From positions 11,651,805 through 11,715,804 of the forward strand of contig NC_034016.1 of NCBI RefSeq assembly GCF_000346465.2: 64,000 nt of DNA. Direction: 5' to 3'. Positions 48,524 to 60,537 of the stretch are shown piece after piece; position 1 is the stretch's first letter, and the number at the start of each line of letters is the position of its first letter. Below the pieces are notes generated by a model. The model saw only the letters and a list, made by a program, of their open reading frames with translations, had not been told where the DNA came from and searched no databases. Source of the DNA: Prunus persica (lineage: Eukaryota > Streptophyta > Magnoliopsida > Rosales > Rosaceae). A program made the position numbers and the translations under genes.

Positions 48524-50092
48524 CTCTGGCCAGAATTCAAGAGAACAAAAAAGCAGAGAAGCAACAAAGAAACAACAAAGAAACAACAAAGAAATGGTTT
48601 TGGCACTGGAAAACTGAAAAGGGTTGTGGGTTTATGGGTCATGCGAGATAGAGGGGAGAAAAAACTATATGATCTATAAGTTAGTTGGGTCATCACTAAA
48701 TTCAAATATAAACAAATAAGTGCTGTCAAAACAGGAAAAAGATAGCAACCATGAATTGTTACCCCATTTATGAGTAAAATACCCTTTGTGCTTCATTGGG
48801 AGTTATCATTGCCATTCCAATATAAATCAATCATAATTATTAAAAAAAAAAATTTATCACGATTTATACCAATTTCAGAGTTGATGAAAAAGACTTTGAA
48901 ATGGACACCAACTCCTTAAATACGTTTCCACAATGAGAGGCACTTCAAAAATGGACACCAACTCCTTAAATACGTTTCCACAATGAGAGGCACTTCAAAA
49001 TGGACACGTCTTAAGCTTCTAACCAAATGAAACCTCTTTCTTTTTCTTCATTTTTTTTCAGTTGTTGAAACACTTTTTGGTTTCTTCCAATTCCATCGGT
49101 CCTCATTGGTTTCTCAGGTTTATCATGCGTGCATAACTGATTTAAAATTTGTAATGTCCTAATCATCTTTTGTTATCAAATTCAATTCAATGGTGTTGGT
49201 CTTCAAGGTTATAATTACAAGCACTCTCCTTAGTCTCCCAATTCCTACCGCACTCTCTCTCCATCTCGGAGTGCATGTATGACTCGATAAATCTTTTGGT
49301 GTGGTCATAAAACTGTCATGTGGTGTTATTGATTTATGTAAAAATACGTACACACCAGGGTTATTCTATCTTGGATAAATGATGACCCAACTACTAACAT
49401 TGCATCACTTTTTGTTTGGTATAAACATGATTTATCTTCTCTTTTAGCTAAAACCAAGAAGTTTGTACGCCGTTTCTTGTTAATCTTCCATACCTATCTG
49501 CATGAATTTTCACCTCAATCCAACAATTTCGAGTATTTTTACTTTCCTCCTTGAAAAACAAAGGAGAATCTTTGCTTTGAACCTTGAACCTAGTTTAGCA
49601 ACAAGATTACTGACAAAGAAACATATCAACCAAATGAACAACCATTCCAATTTCATTTCTTCCAGGCACACTTAATGCAGCCTTTGCCCTTACAATCTCC
49701 ATTGCATGGGTTACCTTTGAGTGAGAGAACCGAAAAGCATCCATTTTGCATTTTATCAAGGTCAACTCCAAATCTAGACGCTTATATGGCCAAATTCCCC
49801 TAAATCACTACTCGCAATATACACTTAGCACACAGATACACCCACACTACATCACCCCAATTGTGGGGTTAATGGGAGCACATTGGCCTAACAATGCAGC
49901 CAAGGAAATGCAAATTACATTGACCAGGAGAAATTTGTGCATATAAAGCATCATGCTTAATCCAATCCTGCAATATGCCACGTTGTCACTGTTGTTTTGT
50001 GTCAACAAAAAAGCCAAATACACCTCAAAAAGGAGCAACTAAGCAATTAAAACTGTTTAAAGCTTAAAACCATCATTTGCTTAAGCAACATA
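48524..50092. other. Intergenic with a small tandem repeat
   Basis: No gene was recognised. Two near-perfect copies of a 50-bp unit starting ATGGACACCAACTCCTTAAA lie at 48901-48950 and 48951-48999, with the start of a third copy after them. The rest is AT-rich, with short ORFs only. Confidence 0.5.
48901..49008 (+). repeat. 50-bp tandem repeat, about 2.2 copies
   Basis: Copies begin at 48901 and 48951 with ATGGACACCA; a third begins near 49000 and stops after ATGGACAC. The two full copies differ by one A in the linker run. Confidence 0.9.
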
Positions 50093-50149
50093 TCAAAGAT
50101 GCTGGCCGCAATAATTATCTTCATCATCATAGTCATTCTCCATCTTGAT
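50093..50149 (-). other. Possible duplicated/alternative last exon of the NDUFB9-like gene
   Basis: After an acceptor CCAATGCAG, the minus strand reads 19 codons including the stop (IKMENDYDDEDNYCGQHL). The first two-thirds resemble the last coding exon of the complex I gene at 51615-51574 (shared ATGACTATG, GAAGATAAT and flanking ATCTGCAT on the plus strand). The phase would fit exon 4. It lies 1.4 kb downstream of the normal last exon. Whether it is used is unknown. Confidence 0.4.
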
Positions 50150-51573
50150 CTGCATTGGCGAAAGCAACAGATATCATCAATAGAAAAGTCATAAAAAAAT
50201 CTATTGGAGGGCATGATTGATGCATCTTAAAATAGGGAAGAAAAAAAACACATTTGCTACATGAAATACCCGACAAAACAAGCTGAATGAGTAGCTTATT
50301 ATCTTCTCCTCCCACCCTTTCTTAAGGATAATTAGATTTCTTATGCAGCATCTTTTCAACAATAAAAAAAAACCAATATGAACCAAATTCATGTTCACCA
50401 GAACCGCCAAATAATTTGTTCAGAATTTCTTATTTTACCGTTATGTACACAGCAATATGAATACTTGAAACCACTTAACAAGAATAAATGAGAAGTTAAA
50501 AAATAAACAAAGAAACATTTGCAACAACCTCTCATGAGTTTTATTGCCTTCCCTTGTTTCTCTCTCCCTCCCCCTCCTCTAGTCCTTTGCTGACTATCTC
50601 CATGTCCCTCCATCTACTTTCTCAGTTAGATACTAATTCTCTCCACTAGGCCAATCCAAACATCTTAAAGATGACTATTGCCACAAATTTGTTTGTCACT
50701 GTGGACTTCAACGCCTACATCATGCTCGTCCACATTAGCTCCAATCCCTCCATAAATTAAAGCGATATCTTCCATCCACGCGCACACATACAAACACTTG
50801 CAAACAGTGGAAATGTTTGTGAAACGTGATTTTCTCTTTTGCAATTTTTGAATTTTTACCAATTAAATGCAAATTACATTTAAGGCGCCCTCTACCTTCC
50901 ACCATTTTCCTTCAAGTTTTGTTTCAGTCACATTAACTCTTTTCCAGGTCCAAATCATTTTGTCTCTTCTTTCTTTATTTATTTCACTCTTCTTTTACTT
51001 TCTGTGTACTATTTTGTTTCTTTCAACTTCTCAAGATTATGCAAGGAGTTAATACAAGATGAGTAAGAAAGAAATTGAAATTTTCTGTTTATGACTATGG
51101 TCCCATTACAGTTATCAATGGCACAATGTGGGTGTGCTGAATGCTTCATATTGAACTAAAAAAGGCCAAGAGAAAAGAAAAATCTGGACTTGTGGATTGT
51201 AAAAAAAAAAGAAGATCAGGTTTTGGTATGACTAGATTTGTGATTTCCTGATGAAATTATAGTGATACTATAAGCTGTGCTTCTCCGAAAGTCACTTTAA
51301 CTATTTATTTACAAAAGGGAAGGAAAAAAAATGTCAATCTAAATGTCACCAATCTGTTAAGAAATGGTGAATTGACGAAAGGTGGAATTCACTGTGTCAA
51401 AATGACTAATAAGGGATGGTGTGATTCTTAGAACAAGGAGTGTCATTCCTAAGACCAAACGAGTGACTACACACACCTAAAAACATATACAGAAAATACC
51501 AAGCAAAACACATATATCAAGCAGATATCAAATTGCTAACCTTTATTTATCGAGAAGAAAAATATGCAGGTTT
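50150..51573. other. Intergenic; no gene recognised
   Basis: The NDUFB9 3' UTR is expected just below 51574. The rest is AT-rich, with ORFs below 75 codons and no recognisable domain. Confidence 0.5.
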
Positions 51574-53512
51574 TTACTCATTATCTTCTTTTCCATAGTC
51601 ATATACTATCTCAATCTGCATCAACAAAAAATATCACAATGGAATCAAAAACAGTGAAGCAAATAGCAACGCATTAACTTGCAAGTATAGTGGATCCACC
51701 AATCCTTGGTAGCTGTGTCATTGCTCCAGGCGGGAAAAACATGAGACTAAGAACATTGCAAAATCAATGAATACATAGGAAATGCAAAGAACTTTCTACT
51801 TGCACTAGGAAAGTTCTTTTATGGAAACTTGCAATAGTAAAATTAAATAAAAAATTGTGAAAACTAAACTACAGAAAAAAAAATTTAAGTAAATAAGAAA
51901 ATTCTCAAGAATCCATTTTTCAAAACTGAACAAAAGGGCTCTATATTTTCCTGAATTAATTAAAGGATAAAAGTAGAACACAAAAAAACTACTCTTACCT
52001 TCAGTGGTCATCTAAAAAAATTATTATTTCCAGATATTATACAACTGCAATATATTGCTTTTGTTCCAAACAGAAGAACAGCAACCAATTTTGAGAATAC
52101 TTGTCCATTTCCACTTATGTCCTTTGGTTAGAAAAGGATAGCATTACTAATTCACTAGACACTTACACTACAAGAAAGTAAACATATAACACAACAGAAC
52201 TAGGGAATCAAAAGCACACAACTGATAGCAGAACATTCTTTGTAGATGTCATCAAAATATTAGTGAACAAGTAAAAGAACAAAGCACAATGATGAACCAA
52301 AGAATGAGTTACTATAATATATTACCCCTGCAGGTGGAGTGGGATTCCGATGAAACTTTGAACCACCGGGAGCCCAAGGAACTGCACATGCAAAAAAGAT
52401 AAATGAGAAGAGAAGAGAAGGAAAAAAAATATTAAAACCACGCGACAACATATTATGGAAAGTACAGAGATTATTTAAGACCATAAAGAAATAGCAAAAC
52501 CTAGTGGAATTTACAAAAGCAAGCTTTCATTTCAAGTTTTTAACACATTTGGATTATCTATGCACTAATAAGAACAAAGATAAAGCTTTAGAGAGAGCTC
52601 AATAGCTGGTCCCTCAATATTCATTCCAAAAACAAAGAAAAATCTGGACGCAAAGTTAATTGGAGGCATAGAACCACATTGATCCACATAATTGCGCAAC
52701 AATGATATTGTCATTGATAACCCCATCAAATCCAAATTGATGACATTTCATGCCAATTCCAAAATCCTCTCTCCCCGAACTAATACCCCATATGAAGGCT
52801 CAAACCCTCTGGAGCTTACAACATAAAATTAGGTTCAGAACATCAACCAAGCAATACGAAATCTAAAGAACCCCTCATTTTTCCAATTGAGGGCAAAAGC
52901 AATATATATTTACGTAAATTTGGTCTTACCAACATAAGGATCAGGGTGGCGCCACTTATTGTAGGAGGCTTCAGCATTTTCTATGAGTCTATCAATTGTG
53001 TCCGGATCTTCCTGTAAATCCACACCAAACCAACAAACAATCAAAAGGGTACCTTCATTCATTAGCAAAAAAATCAAACGGGTACATTTATTCAGTAACA
53101 AGCAATGCAGCCAAGCTACAAAAATCAAAATTTTAAATTGAAAGATTCAAAACAAATCGAATTGAAACACAAACAAAAACAACAACAAAAACAAAATGGG
53201 GGAAATTAAACAAAAGGGAACAAGGAGGACGAACCACGTGCTTGTTGGTTTCGAACCTCTCGCGCAGAGCATCGGCCTGAAGAAGAAAAAAATCAGAAAT
53301 TGAGAGATCGAAATCGAATGCAATGCATAAATTGATGGGACATGACAAAAAATTGAAAAGGGGGAGCAAAGCGTAGTTACATCTGGGTAGAAAAGGTGGC
53401 GGTGAACAGCCCAGTTGAGAGTGTCTTTGAGGGCTCGTCTGTAGAGGATCCGAACCTTCTCCTTCTGAGCTGCTCGACGAGCTGCGTACGCTGCTGTTGA
53501 CACTGCGCTCAT
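51574..53512 (-). CDS. CIB22: NADH dehydrogenase [ubiquinone] 1 beta subcomplex subunit 9 (complex I, LYR protein)
   Basis: An accessory subunit of the membrane arm of mitochondrial complex I. Five minus-strand exons: 53512-53381, 53276-53235, 53011-52930, 52381-52326 and 51615-51574. They join to 117 residues, matching the Arabidopsis subunit in length. The LYR motif is L23-Y24-R25 within VRILYRRALKDTLNW. WAVHRHLFYPDADALRERFE, NKWRHPDPYVVPWAPGGSKF and the end IEIVYDYGKEDNE follow. All introns are GT-AG; the exon 4 donor is GCAGGG|GTAATA. The start is the first ATG, giving MSAVSTAAYAARRAAQKEK. Site II motifs lie upstream. A similar last exon occurs 1.4 kb downstream. Confidence 0.96.
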
Positions 53513-53648
53513 CTCTCTCTCTCGCTCTCTCTCGTTGTTTCAGTCTTTCTTCAGATGAATTTTGACGAGGAAATGATCCCCCACGACGTCGTTTAGATCC
53601 AGTTTCGATTCACAATTCGTTTGCCGTATCTGGAAACCGGGTTTTTGT

Positions 53649-53732
53649 TGGGCCGAATTAAACCATATTCATGGGCTGGGCTAGATTTTTACATCATTCA
53701 CGTCATTGGACTTTGGTCCCATTTAGTGGGCT
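53649..53732. promoter_or_regulatory. Site II (TGGGCY) cluster upstream of NDUFB9
   Basis: TGGGCC at 53649-53654, overlapping TGGGCT at 53672-53677 and 53677-53682, and TGGGCT at 53727-53732, 137-220 bp upstream of the start codon. Site II elements are common in plant nuclear genes for mitochondrial respiratory-chain proteins. Confidence 0.65.
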
Positions 53733-54897
53733 AAATTGGACCAGATATTTTCAATTAAAATGAATATAACTCCTATTATTGTTTGGTGAACTTAAAATGT
53801 GTCTCAGACTGGATATGGGTCATGAATGTCCCAAATAAGTGGGACTCTAAAACCTAATCCCAAATGTGGGTTTCGAAGCCAATTATCTCTTGAGAGAACG
53901 AGCACGCCTCCTTTGGTTTGCACAGCCTCCTTAAATCAATGCTTCGCTTTCTCCTCCTCTACTCTTCTCGTCACCTCTTCCTCTCTTTACACTTTTGTGT
54001 GGCTTTTTGAAAGTAGATTTCTTCTCTTTGATGTTTATATCTCTTCTCCTCGTCTAATGTTTGGTAGACTTCAATTCTTACCCTACGAGTCCCGTTTGGG
54101 CCCTCAAATATGAATCCTTATGTTCACAAATCCTATTATGTTTCTTTGCATTATGGCGAAATTCTATAGTGAGGGTGTCATATATGGACTCCTCATGTAG
54201 ACCTTTATATTAGCTACATGATCATTTCATTAAGTGAAGTTACTATTTAGATGAATCATGTGGATAATATAAAAGTCCACATCTATAGTCCATATGAACA
54301 ACTCTTACACAAGGAAGTTGTTGGCTCTTGCATCTATGATCATAATAGAGAAAATTCAGTTTTTTTTATTCTTCCATTAATTCCATGTAGTTCAATGCTT
54401 CGAGAATTAGTTGATTATGAGTAGATGATTAAAAGACAAAATTAATATTGCACTAAGGGTGTGACACCCTTAAGAAGAATGTTTTTGAGGACATCCTCAT
54501 TTAGTTATAGTTTTTGGTTGAAGGGTAGAATATATCGACTGAGTGTTGTTCTAAGGGACCGTTTGTCAGTTATTGGTTGGGGATAAGAAGAGGGATGGGC
54601 CGTGGGATGAAGGTTGTGTCTTGTCTTTTTTTTTTTCCTATTATTTTGTTTTAAAATACTATTTTATCCCATAAAACTTCATAAAATTATAATTTTATCA
54701 CATTGAGGTCAAAATTATGATGTATATAAACCCTATAATAATATGACTAGATGATTAAAAGACCACATTAATTTGTACTAGAGTTGTGACACTAGCCTGA
54801 CGAAGAATATTCACATTATTTTTTTCTTACGTGAGGACATCCTCACTTAAAAGTTCTCTTTTTATATAACATGTGAAAAATATGGATTTATAATATA
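53733..54897. other. Intergenic; no gene recognised
   Basis: AT-rich. The 95-codon ORF at 53826-54113 has no recognisable domain. The last bases (54898-54902, AATAG) are the target duplication of the next element. Confidence 0.5.
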
Positions 54898-54902
54898 AAT
54901 AG

Positions 54903-55396
54903 TGTTGTAAAATAACTGGAATATGTGCGAATATTGAGCTGCACGTAAAGTAGATGAGACACAGTATTTAACGAGGTTCGGCTATGCCTACGTCCTCGGA
55001 GAGCAGCAACAGTAACTTTTCACTATGTAAAATACTAGGGCTACAAATTTAGTGTTTACAATATGTATGGCTCACTCAATTTTCTCTCTTGGAGAATTTC
55101 TTTCTTGCTCTCTTTCTTCTCAACTCACTCACCCTCTTTCTTCCTTCTCTTCCTCTTCTCTATGTGTAAACTTCTCTTGATGGAGGTATCTATTTATAGG
55201 CCTAAGACATTGGTTGTTCACCTCACAATATAATTGGTAGACAACATCATTAATATTCTTCAATCAACAACATCATTAATATTCTTCAATCAATTGGGTA
55301 GTGGTTTGGTTTGGTGGGTGTGTGGTTAGGTTTAGTGGGTGTTAGTTGGCTATGTGGGCTTCACCTATTCTTCTTTACTTATTCTTCTTTACAACA
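54903..55396 (-). repeat. LTR (3' LTR in element sense)
   Basis: 494 bp, preceded in element sense by the polypurine tract AAGGGGGAG (55397-55405 on the minus strand). It matches 60556-61049. Confidence 0.93.
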
Positions 55397-55405
55397 CTCC
55401 CCCTT
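55397..55405 (-). other. Polypurine tract of the copia-type element
   Basis: AAGGGGGAG on the minus strand directly adjoins the 3' LTR. Its place and composition set the element's orientation. Confidence 0.75.
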
Positions 55406-56844
55406 GGAGACCACATGTCCCTAGATTGGTTGCCTCATTAAAACCTTGCTTGGAGAAAAACCCAGTGAGGTAGAAAACTGATGGAAGGAAGAAAAAAGAG
55501 TACAACAATCTGTATAGCATACTTCTGGATGCTCCCCCTGATTAATATCTCCCCCTGATGTCTTCATGACTATCTTTTGGAGTGAGAATCTTTTGGAGTG
55601 AGTGGAGGATATAGCCATTAATAATTCTCGTAGTTGAGTAAGTAAATATATTTCCAGTGAGCTATCTCTATGTAAATCATAGAAATTTTCAGAGTCCGCG
55701 TTTCTAACAAAACTTGGGCTATTTGTAAGTTCACTTGAAAGAATATGCCCGTACATGGTGTTATGCGGAGATAGCATCAAATATACCTCACATCATCCCA
55801 AAATGATGGTGATGGAGTTGAGCCCTATTTGGAAAATATGATGTCCGGTCCAATATACTTCCGGAAAATCATTAAAGTGTCCAACAGATAATCCTCATAA
55901 AAATGCTTCAATACTTTCTTAGTATAAGCAAGAATCTCGTTGGCATAATGCTCGATCCTTAAGTCGAGACAAATATTTCGTGAATTCTGCAGAAGCTTTA
56001 ATGTGTTGCAATCACATTATAATCAATGTACTCACTGAGGTAATTTATGCATATTAATATTGAGTACAAATTTTGTGCTTCAAGCACATGTCCTTTAGGG
56101 ACTTGCTTTATGCAATGTCAATCCTCTCAACGGATTTTGTTTAAAAGGGATTAAACTTTATGACACATTATATAGCTTTAACCCAGCTATTTATACATCT
56201 TTAGGAAATCGCTTCTGGCGATATGCTCCGTGCATTTAATAACCCTTAAAGATAATATGTTGGTCTCCGTAATTGTGTAATAAGGGGGGGCACAATTGAA
56301 TCTGTAAATATGGAGAAAAACCCAACATTCCTTGTTTCTGCCAGAAACAGTGTGTCATACAAAGCAGGTATATTCCCTTTTATTCCGAACACCCAAGTAT
56401 AAATTTCAGTATTAACATCTTTTGGGGTTCGTACTGTGGGTTTGTTCTTTCACGTTCATTCTCATCTATAATGGAATTACTTCATTCCATTTTGGCCAAT
56501 AATATTGTCGACATTTAATAATTGAACGTGGTTCCAATCAACACAGCCCATTGATGATTTGAGTAGCTACTCCAAAACTAAAAATTGTCATTCATCAATT
56601 CATGATCCCACCATTCTCATGTGCATGCGCATGCATCAATTATAAGCATTTCTTTGCTTTTGGGTACCCAAGCCACTTAATGTGGCTTTTATTATGTGAG
56701 AATGTGGATTATAACCTCCATTGGAGCGTTATTTAGCAGTAGGGCGTGGATAATCTCCATTTAGGGAGTTGGAACATTTAGAACCCATATATCTGTCATG
56801 CTAAAGGCATGCCACAGATTAATACATACATGTCAATTAATTTC

Positions 56845-57020
56845 TGGGACCTTAACCCATATTATGGGACTTTAACCCATATAATTTGCTACGCATTAGG
56901 CGTGCATAATATCAATATTGACATGGCAAAGGATTGTCCTTTCGGGACTTCAATCCACATCATTTGCTACGCAACAGGCGTGCATCATATTGATCACTGC
57001 TATACCCATATTCTGTTCTT
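56845..57020. repeat. Tandem units with short inverted repeats
   Basis: Two related units about 78 bp apart (starting near 56866 and 56944, GGGACTT) each contain TTTGCTACGCA..AGGCGTGCAT. ACGC and GCGT can pair in both despite different loops (ATTAG and AACAG). TATGGGACTTTAACCCATA in the first unit is a perfect 6-bp stem with a 7-base loop. Confidence 0.6.
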
Positions 57021-58137
57021 ATGGGACTTTAATTTGTGCAGTGTATTATCAATGTATCCAACTTACAATCTGTAAAATTTGCATTAATAATTCATGGATA
57101 CATACAAGCCATTCTTTTGGAACGGACTTATCTTCCCATTTGGTTACCTTTCAAGATAAAATATCAAATAAGTATATAAGCATAAAATAACACAAGTATT
57201 GCTTACATCCTTAGGTGGGAGAAACTTTTCTCAATTATCATTCAAGCTCGTATCGGCCCAGTAACGCTTGATGATCTAGTTATATCCTGCAAGAGCAAAA
57301 AGTCACAATTCTTCCCTTTGTCAAAAATAAATAAATAACCCTCAGAGTTAGGATCACCGTATGGATTCTTTCTTCGGATGTTCGTTCTAAAGAAATAAAA
57401 ACCCTTATGAACAGAGAGTTATAAAAAGAAAGAAAAGATACAAAGATTGTGATATTGATTGCAAGGTAAGGTAAGCAATCAAGGAAGGAAGCTGGTGGGA
57501 GCAAACAACAAGCTCTCATTTCTCCTAGTCTAGAAGGACCTCAGGAGATTAGAGCATAAGGTCGCCTTCACAGTTCCCGGATGTGGCGGAAACGTGATCA
57601 GGGATAGTCTCGCTTCCTGAATGGATGATCAGAGATAGTCTTGCTTCTCGGGCATATTGAATGTTCACTGATAAGAAAAATAAGTAGATATCGCATCACT
57701 AGGTATGGAGTAAATTGGATGTCTTCTGCAAAGAAAATTTCGTTAGTAACACATTTATACACAAATACAATGAATAGGTAGAAACGGTGAATTTCAAATT
57801 AACCATAGGAAAATTGCGAGATTCTCGGGATACTTTTGAAAAAGTAGCTCCGTGAAATCCGTAAAGCAAGATCGGCTTTTGACGAAAATAATACTTTGAA
57901 AACGCTGAAAGTGCCGACAAACATTAATGGAGGCCACGTGAAGTTTTGGAATCTGGAAAAGAAAAAGAGAATATGGGGATCCGAGAAGATATTGGGATCC
58001 TGAAAAACTGTAGCCATATTTCCTCCTATAGATATTGCCTTTGCAAAACTTGATTGGAGCAACTGCGTTTCAACTTAACTTCCTTCATTTTCTGAAACTT
58101 TAGTTTTCTTAAGACTTTCTTCGAAACCTTCTTAAAA

Positions 58138-58689
58138 ATGGCTTCCTCTTCTTCCTGCCCAAATTATTTCAATTTAAATGATACTCCCACAACAACTAGT
58201 GACGCCCAAGTTTGGCGTCCATCCTTTGTATCCAAAAATCGTCATCTCACAGTTAATGATTCTGTGATGATGAATGATGCTACTGCTGTCATAGTAGCTA
58301 GGAATTTCATTATTTCAATGGATGAAATGTTGTTGACAGGGAGATCAGAGGAAGAGGCTATTGATGACTCAATGGCTTTTAGCATTCAGAGTGCTGCTTC
58401 TGTTTCTAACATGGCTGATCGTTTGCGTGCTAGAGCAAATGAGGTTCAGATTTTAACAACTGAAAATCCGTCTCTCCAAAGAATGCTTCATGAGTCTCAA
58501 CAGGAGGTTGAGAAACTTAAAGGAGAGAATAATGCCTTGTTGAAACTTGTGAGTTCGTACTCTGTTGATACACTGAGAAGGCTAGACATGCTGCAGGTCT
58601 CCAATGAAAGAATTTTGGGAGACCACGAGAGGCTCATGGCTAAGCTTAAGAGGCGTCGTCCTCTTCCTTCAGAGGCTTCCAGAACATAA
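58138..58689 (+). CDS. Intact 183-residue antisense ORF in the copia-type element, coiled coil
   Basis: The family has no name I can give. The ORF is on the strand opposite to the element's sense. The N-terminal 90 residues are polar and S/T/N-rich (MASSSSCPNYFNLNDTPTTT). Residues about 90-170 form a probable coiled coil (MADRLRARANEVQILT, ESQQEVEKLKGENNALLKLV, RRLDMLQVSNERILGDHERL), ending in basic KLKRRRPLPSEASRT. It resembles unnamed proteins repeated in Rosaceae genomes, as far as I recall; this needs a search. There is no stop or frameshift although the rest of the interior is non-coding, so the frame may be under selection or young. It could also be a captured host fragment. No TATA box was identified. 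Confidence 0.6.
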   Translation: MASSSSCPNYFNLNDTPTTTSDAQVWRPSFVSKNRHLTVNDSVMMNDATAVIVARNFIISMDEMLLTGRSEEEAIDDSMAFSIQSAASVSNMADRLRARANEVQILTTENPSLQRMLHESQQEVEKLKGENNALLKLVSSYSVDTLRRLDMLQVSNERILGDHERLMAKLKRRRPLPSEASRT

Positions 58690-58889
58690 TGTATTTTTAT
58701 AGATTTTACAGGGTCTGCACCTTTATTGCAGGTGGAAAAATCTATCTGTTGTATGTTCCTGTTATAATAATTGCGCACATTCTTAAACTTGCACCTGTGG
58801 TTTTTACGTCTTTTCAAAATGACGGTTTGGAACCTTGTGCCTTATAGGTTCAAATAACCACATCGACTCTCCCAAATTTCATATTTCAA

Positions 58890-59755
58890 CGTATGGAACT
58901 TTTGGCCTGGGCTAAACGCAAAACTCAGAATTTATTCACCCTTTTCAAATGGACATGAAATATGAATTGAGTAAAAGCCACGCTAATATCTTATATATTT
59001 GGGTTCATGAGCTTCCGGCCCAGATATAACAAAATGTGAGGGGAGCCTCAATTCATCATTCTCTTATGCCAAAGAAATATGTGGCGTACCACAATTTGCA
59101 ATAATACCTCAAGGGTTGTCCATTTAATTGTTGGAACTTCAGGTTCTCAACACTGTTAGATTTTGAACCTCAAGTCAAAATCACATGTTCTCATGGTATG
59201 GACATTCAATCCCCTTAGATTTTGAACTTCGGGCCAAATCACATATTCTCATGGTATGGACATTTTTACAATTTTCTGTACATATTTCTGGACTTCAAGC
59301 CCTTACATAATTGTCCATGTTTTGAGGAACTTCTGGCATCTCATTTAATTGCTCATCCATGAGTTTAAGGAACTGCAGGTTCCCTTTTTTTTTTTTTTTT
59401 TTGAATAGTGATGGTTTACCCAAAATGATTAATATTTATGTATACGTCACTATTCATATATCCGGTACTATTCATCAAGTCATGAATACGTATCTATTCA
59501 TGTGTACAATACATTTGCCAGTACAGTTATCATCCATGTGTACGGCATTATGAACCAATACGGTACTGTTACATCATTAAGGAACCCCAGGTCCTTATTT
59601 ACATGTCAGGGATCAAGGACCCTCAAGTCCAATTATATGTTTACAAATATAGTACCGGAGAGACTGCCAGCTCTCATATTAACATCATCATCAAGGATCT
59701 TCAAGTCCTGATGTAATTGTATGATGAGGATCAAGGAACTTCTGGTCCTGATCTG
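58890..59755. repeat. Array of short GGA-N-TCC imperfect palindromes
   Basis: About a dozen loosely spaced units vary around AAGGAACTTCAGGTCCTG, near 58895, 59005, 59133, 59160, 59219, 59290, 59325, 59368, 59579, 59617, 59693 and 59731. Many can fold on themselves: GGAACTGCAGGTTCC at 59370 and GGACCCTCAAGTCC at 59619 are examples. They lie inside the copia-type element. Confidence 0.65.
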
Positions 59756-59808
59756 CATACTGTAAAAACTCATCATACAGCACAATTAATCCATAAAATA
59801 AATTACTG

Positions 59809-60300
59809 GTATGGACGATAAACCCGCACCATACTTTAAATAAATGTAAATGTGCGGTAAAATAAATTCATAAATTAAATTGCTTGCTGTATGGACGTTA
59901 ATCCCGCACCATACCTTAAATAAAATTAAATGTGTGGTAAATTAAATTCATAAAGTAAAGGTGCTTGTATGGGCATTAATTCTGCTCCATACATTTAAAT
60001 AAAAGTAAAGGCGTGGACGATAAACCCGCACCACCCTTTTAAATAAATACTGTTGTATGGATAATAAACCTACACCATACAGTAAATAAAATAAATGTGC
60101 GGTAAAGTAAATTTCATAAAGTATGAGGGTCAATTCCACATCATACTTTAAGTAAAAGTAAATTTGCGGTAAAGTAAAGGTGCTTGTATGGGCACTAATT
60201 CTGCTCCATACATTTAAATAAAAGTAAAGGCGTGGACGATAAACCCGCACCACCCTTTTAAATAAATACTGTTGTATGGGTAATAAACCTACACCATACA
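59809..60300. repeat. Tandem hairpin array (GTATGG...CCATAC) with a 219-bp higher-order repeat
   Basis: Nine inverted-repeat units of 22-32 bp start at 59809, 59889, 59966, 60013, 60054, 60118, 60185, 60232 and 60273. Most have a GTATGG/CCATAC stem and a 14-base loop such as ACGATAAACCCGCA. The unit at 60118-60149 has AAAGTATGA/TCATACTTT, with the changed stem base matched on both sides. The 4th and 8th units have only a 4-bp GTGG/CCAC stem. Units 3-5 repeat as units 7-9 with a period of 219 bp. In element sense the array lies in the 5' leader, some 250-750 bases from the primer-binding site. Confidence 0.85.
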
Positions 60301-60537
60301 GTAAATAAAATAAATATGGGGTTAAAACCACCACCGAATAAAATAAGAAAAATGTTAGTATTAGTAACGGTCTCCCACTGATAATATGTTTAGTATTACC
60401 AAGGGTCCATTTTTGTTAGTGGTTAGTAATAGAAAAGTGAATAGATATAGCATATTATATTACCATCAACTTTTCATATATATATACAATGGTTAGTAGT
60501 ATAAATAATAGTGCAGCACAAAAATTATACCTGAGAG

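Noticed and set aside
55421..55780. 119-codon minus-strand ORF near the polypurine tract
   Set aside because: It covers the typical 3' non-coding text of copia elements; no polyprotein domain was recognised.
59809..60300. CRISPR-like array
   Set aside because: Regular repeats with palindromes, but this is plant nuclear DNA inside an LTR element, the spacers are themselves related, and no cas genes exist.
59948..60334. 128-codon minus-strand ORF with an internal repeat
   Set aside because: It is the translation of the tandem hairpin array (219-bp period, divisible by 3, so the frame stays open); no coding signal beyond that.
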